From Chitinophagaceae bacterium (GTDB lineage: Bacteria > Bacteroidota > Bacteroidia > Chitinophagales > Chitinophagaceae), in NCBI GenBank assembly GCA_016710935.1, contig JADJTY010000015.1, positions 62,001 to 126,000 of the forward strand: a stretch of 64,000 nt of DNA. The letters run 5' to 3'. Positions 61,395 through 64,000 of this stretch are shown piece after piece. The translations under genes and the position numbers were made by a program. Each line of letters starts with the position of its first letter. Within the stretch, counting starts at the first letter, position 1. The notes under the pieces are model-generated. The model searched no databases. It worked only from the letters and a program-made list of their open reading frames with translations, and was not told the origin of the DNA.

Positions 61395-61436
61395 GAAATG
61401 TAGGATTTGGCTCCTGAATATTTGATGCTTTTTTTA

Positions 61437-62444
61437 TTACGATGATCTGAATGCCACCGGGTGATTTAATTTTTTATGAGGCCCCATAAAAATACGCAGC
61501 AAAATTCTAAAAGCCGAGAGTTCAATAAATAGCAAACAAAGCGCCATCAAACCAATTAATACCAGCTGGTTGCTGTGCACATAAGTAAACAGCACATCTA
61601 TACCAATAAAGGCTGCCGTTACCGGAAAACCAAGCATACCAATCGCTGCAAACAAAAACCACAGTCCTGTTGTTTCCTGCTCGTACACATAGCCATGGAA
61701 TTGATTAAGGGAAATATCGTTATCAATGCGTTTAATTTTCTGCAGGCAAAAGTATCCCACTACAAAAGCTACCAAAACCCCACTAACATAAAAAACGATC
61801 TCTATCAGGTAGATATGATCTGCGTTGAACAGCACTGCAGCAATAATAAACAGGTGCGCTGTTAACAAATATACCCATGCTGTTAAAGCAGATCTTCTGT
61901 AAGAAAAAGCAAAAAGAATAACAGCCAGCGCAATACTCATTAAAATAACCGGTAGGGCTGCCCGCAAAGACGAAAGATCTATTTGATTGGTATAACCGAG
62001 CACCAGCATGGCAACTGCGATAATTGTAAGTATGGCAATGATAATTTTTGATTGTAAAAACTGCAGTTGTTTTCCTATCCATTTAAAAGGGCTCCATAAA
62101 AAAGTAAACATCATGCTGTCTAAATTCCATTCTTTAATACCGAGCATGTAAAAAGAGGCTTTTAATTTTGATACAGGCTTTTGCGTAGGAGCTATGTAGT
62201 GAAAATACTGATGATGCACCAGGTAATTTAACACCGAAGGTGAAACAAGCAACTGGTATGTTCTTAAAAATGCATTACCGGCAAAATGTACCAGTACCAA
62301 CCAATGCCAGCCAATGGCCACTTCAATAAACATCAATCCGATTTGCGCAGCCGATGAGTAGGCAATTTGTGTTTTAACGGTTGGCTGCACCCTGGCAATT
62401 AAGGTAGCAGCAATGGCCGTTACAGCACCAATTACAATGATCAC
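61437..62444 (-). CDS. dabB: DabB-like proton channel subunit, C-terminal part
   Basis: The C-terminal 335 residues of a NuoL/MrpA-like membrane subunit. It opens (GTG, MIIVIGAVTAIAATLIAR) with a helix that in homologues is internal, then TVKTQIAYSSAAQIGLMF with the conserved Lys, and further helices to GLMALCLLFIELSAF. The GTG start overlaps the stop of the upstream fragment as GTGA, so it may be translated by coupling, or the gene is broken by one base. The role as DabB is inferred from the adjoining DabA: DabA/DabB couples cation flux to inorganic carbon uptake. Confidence 0.8.
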   Translation of the reverse strand: MIIVIGAVTAIAATLIARVQPTVKTQIAYSSAAQIGLMFIEVAIGWHWLVLVHFAGNAFLRTYQLLVSPSVLNYLVHHQYFHYIAPTQKPVSKLKASFYMLGIKEWNLDSMMFTFLWSPFKWIGKQLQFLQSKIIIAILTIIAVAMLVLGYTNQIDLSSLRAALPVILMSIALAVILFAFSYRRSALTAWVYLLTAHLFIIAAVLFNADHIYLIEIVFYVSGVLVAFVVGYFCLQKIKRIDNDISLNQFHGYVYEQETTGLWFLFAAIGMLGFPVTAAFIGIDVLFTYVHSNQLVLIGLMALCLLFIELSAFRILLRIFMGPHKKLNHPVAFRSS

Positions 62445-63295
62445 AATTCTTTGCCCACAACATATCTTCCCAAAAAAGGATGTGTCCGCAACAATAAGAA
62501 AACGCCGATATGCACACTCAATGAGCCGTAAAAAATAGCAGAGGAAGCAGTAGGCCCTTCCATTGCCCTGGGCAGCCAGCTGGTAAATGGAAACTGTGCC
62601 GACTTAACAGCAGCAGGCAATATCATCATACAAACAATAAAAATGGCCATACCGGTATTAGCCGTTTGCAGTGCCAGCATTTTTGCTTCGCTTAATTCAG
62701 AAAAGCTGATGTTCTGGTTTGTCAGGTGATGCATCATCCACATACAAAGCATCAAAGCCACATCGCTGATGCGGTAGTTGGAAATTGCCTTGAATGCATT
62801 TTTTACAGGCAGGTAACGGTTGCGGTAAAAAGCGATCAGCAAAAAAGAACAAACACCTTTTATTTCCCATCCGATAAAAAGGGTTTCAAAATTGCCGGAT
62901 AGAATAATGAAGTTATAGCCGGTTGCAAAAAATAAGATGGTGTTGAAAAAACGTTTGTATCCCTCATCACGGTGCATATAGTATTTACTGAACGTTGCAA
63001 CCAGAAAGAATAACAAAGCTCCTACAATACTGAACACAGCTGTTACTTCATCATAAAACAATTCAAGGGCAAATACAAAATGATCGGTTTGATAAAGCGT
63101 TGCCACATGATAATGGATCGGTTGCAGTCCGTTGATAACCCACCACGCAGCAAAGAGAACCGACACAAGGATGTACAATACCTTGGTAAATCTTACAATA
63201 CGGCCGATGGCTTTTTCACTTTTATTTTGCCAGAACAGGCTTACCAGAAAAGCCAGTAGCGGTATTGCAATAAATGATATGAGCAGTTGATCCAT
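62441..63295 (-). CDS. dabB: DabB-like proton channel subunit, N-terminal part
   Basis: The N-terminal 284 residues: IPLLAFLVSLFW, then SIVGALLFFLVATFSKYYMH, NFETLFIGWEIKGVCSFLLI with the Glu of the proton channel, and SAQFPFTSWLPRAMEGPTASSA, a proton-conducting signature of NuoL/MrpA/DabB proteins. It ends at a TGA where homologues continue into the next fragment. A frameshift (one missing T near 62445) is the simplest reading; a genuine split with GTGA coupling is the alternative. It lies 38 nt after dabA. Confidence 0.85.
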   Translation of the reverse strand: MDQLLISFIAIPLLAFLVSLFWQNKSEKAIGRIVRFTKVLYILVSVLFAAWWVINGLQPIHYHVATLYQTDHFVFALELFYDEVTAVFSIVGALLFFLVATFSKYYMHRDEGYKRFFNTILFFATGYNFIILSGNFETLFIGWEIKGVCSFLLIAFYRNRYLPVKNAFKAISNYRISDVALMLCMWMMHHLTNQNISFSELSEAKMLALQTANTGMAIFIVCMMILPAAVKSAQFPFTSWLPRAMEGPTASSAIFYGSLSVHIGVFLLLRTHPFLGRYVVGKEL

Positions 63296-63333
63296 TTTAA
63301 TGTTTTTTTCTTCCTTTTCTAAAGCTGGTTTTT

Positions 63334-64000
63334 TTAATCAAGCAAATACACCGGTAAATTTTCTTCCGTTGCATGCACAATATGATTGGTCTCCATTTCC
63401 CTGGCACCTTCAATAAATTCTTCCATATTGTGAATGGTTTTTATTTCGCCGGTTTCGGTTATTGGCTCATATTTTACAAACTCACCATGCTTAAAATAAT
63501 AGAATTGTTTTTCTTCCGGATCTAATGCTACTATATGTACCCACTCGTTTTTATACCATTCAAACACTTCAGGTGAAGACTGGATAGCTTTTAAAACAAT
63601 GTCTGGCTTATGTTCTACAATCACCAGCAATCTTACCGGGTCATGCACTTCAATCATTTGCCAGGGCAGGCCCGACCGAAGATCCCCATCGCTGCTGTTG
63701 GCCACACCAAATAATCCCATTACATTATGCGGCAGTTTGGTGCCGGCACCAACTTTAATATTATCTACCCTCGAAAAATAATACTCGAGGTTAATGCCAC
63801 CGCAAACCAAACCGATGGGCCGCATTACTGCCGATAAAATGGCTCCGTCTGCGTCAGTTGTATGATCATAACTATTTAAAAAAGCACGGCGGTCTAAAAA
63901 CAACCCCTTGGTAACCTGCCTGCGGCCAATGATGGCTAAAGTATTGGTGCCATGGCCAAGCTCGGGCCTTGGTTCAAACAAAGAAACCGAACGGTTGTGA
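63334..64000 (-). CDS. dabA: DabA (UPF0753/DUF2309) subunit, 5' part off window
   Basis: The last 222 codons of DabA, the beta-carbonic-anhydrase-like subunit of the DAB inorganic carbon system. Seen: SLFEPRPELGHGTNTLAIIG, KGLFLDRRAFLNSYD, GLVCGGINLEYYFSRVDN and GTKLPHNVMGLFG, then DLRSGLPWQMIEVHDPVRLL, all characteristic of UPF0753. The frame is open to the right edge, so the gene continues. The zinc-site residues described for the family lie upstream, outside the window. It is followed by the two dabB-like fragments, forming the DAB operon. Confidence 0.92.
   Translation of the reverse strand, partial: HNRSVSLFEPRPELGHGTNTLAIIGRRQVTKGLFLDRRAFLNSYDHTTDADGAILSAVMRPIGLVCGGINLEYYFSRVDNIKVGAGTKLPHNVMGLFGVANSSDGDLRSGLPWQMIEVHDPVRLLVIVEHKPDIVLKAIQSSPEVFEWYKNEWVHIVALDPEEKQFYYFKHGEFVKYEPITETGEIKTIHNMEEFIEGAREMETNHIVHATEENLPVYLLD

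Noticed and set aside
61437..63295. Respiratory complex I subunit L (nuoL)
   Set aside because: No other nuo genes flank it and its direct neighbour is DabA, so DabB of the DAB system is the better call.

Overview
The window looks like a chromosomal segment of a Bacteroidota bacterium, most likely Chitinophagaceae or a close relative (inference from gene families, not from a marker tree). Supporting signs are the TAnnTTTG-type -7 promoter boxes with TTTG about 19-20 nt upstream, no obvious Shine-Dalgarno sites, frequent TTG starts, and families typical of the phylum: DUF4834, PorT/PorG-like barrels, S46 dipeptidyl-peptidase, GH3-type adenylating enzymes, DUF4384, and an IF2 with a long acidic/basic linker. 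No prophage, insertion sequence, rRNA operon or CRISPR array was seen. The accessory content is mostly short palindromic repeats, two of which sit in frame inside genes.

Layout. 1-8.6 kb (minus strand): the 5' part of hflX, surA, and the translation/transcription cluster rimP-nusA-infB, then a DUF4834 gene (plus), a HAD phosphatase and a CAU-anticodon tRNA. 8.7-11.4 kb (plus): an outer-membrane barrel and a purF-type amidophosphoribosyltransferase. 11.4-17.4 kb: S1/P1 nuclease, phytase-like esterase lipoprotein, SixA-type phosphatase, a secreted unknown, a GNAT enzyme, an EamA exporter and recA. 17.8-25.1 kb: a frameshifted M19-like dipeptidase, an ECF sigma factor, a PcrA/UvrD helicase overlapping a two-gene ABC exporter, and an Nfu scaffold. 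25.2-30.2 kb (minus): a secreted papain-like protease with DUF4384, followed by a secreted WD40-caspase that is split by a frameshift. 30.4-33.2 kb (plus): M23 lipoprotein, pnuC, tag, two paralogous 59-residue membrane proteins missed by a usual length cut-off, and a NadR-type kinase, a tightly packed run centred on nicotinamide riboside salvage.

33.3-47.1 kb: monofunctional transglycosylase, secreted unknown, LysE exporter, PorG-like barrel, GH3 enzyme, S46 peptidase (DPP7-like by its S1 glycine), Tat-exported amine oxidase, EXPERA-domain membrane protein divergent from a CYTH enzyme, free-methionine-sulfoxide reductase, AlkA-type glycosylase, double-FAS1 lipoprotein and cysS. 47.3-51.7 kb (minus): EEP-family membrane protein, a degenerate rhomboid, a canonical rhomboid and an RlmD-type methyltransferase carrying a repeat insertion. 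52-58 kb: TlpA-like thioredoxin lipid-envelope protein, parvulin-type isomerase, a frameshifted barrel, metF, lipoprotein. 58.2-61.4 kb (plus): lptB, a second GH3 enzyme, fabG. 61.4-64 kb (minus): a DAB-type inorganic carbon transport operon, with dabA cut by the right edge and dabB split in two frames.

Three genes (M19-like, WD40-caspase, barrel at 55.5 kb) break in frame exactly at a T homopolymer, and dabB breaks beside a T pair. This could be homopolymer error in a draft assembly, real decay, or slippage. The most notable biology is the protease plus WD40-caspase pair, the split DAB system, the catalytically degenerate rhomboid, the in-frame repeat insertions, and a TAnnTT(T/C)G-CCCC-ATG arrangement that predicts leaderless mRNAs.
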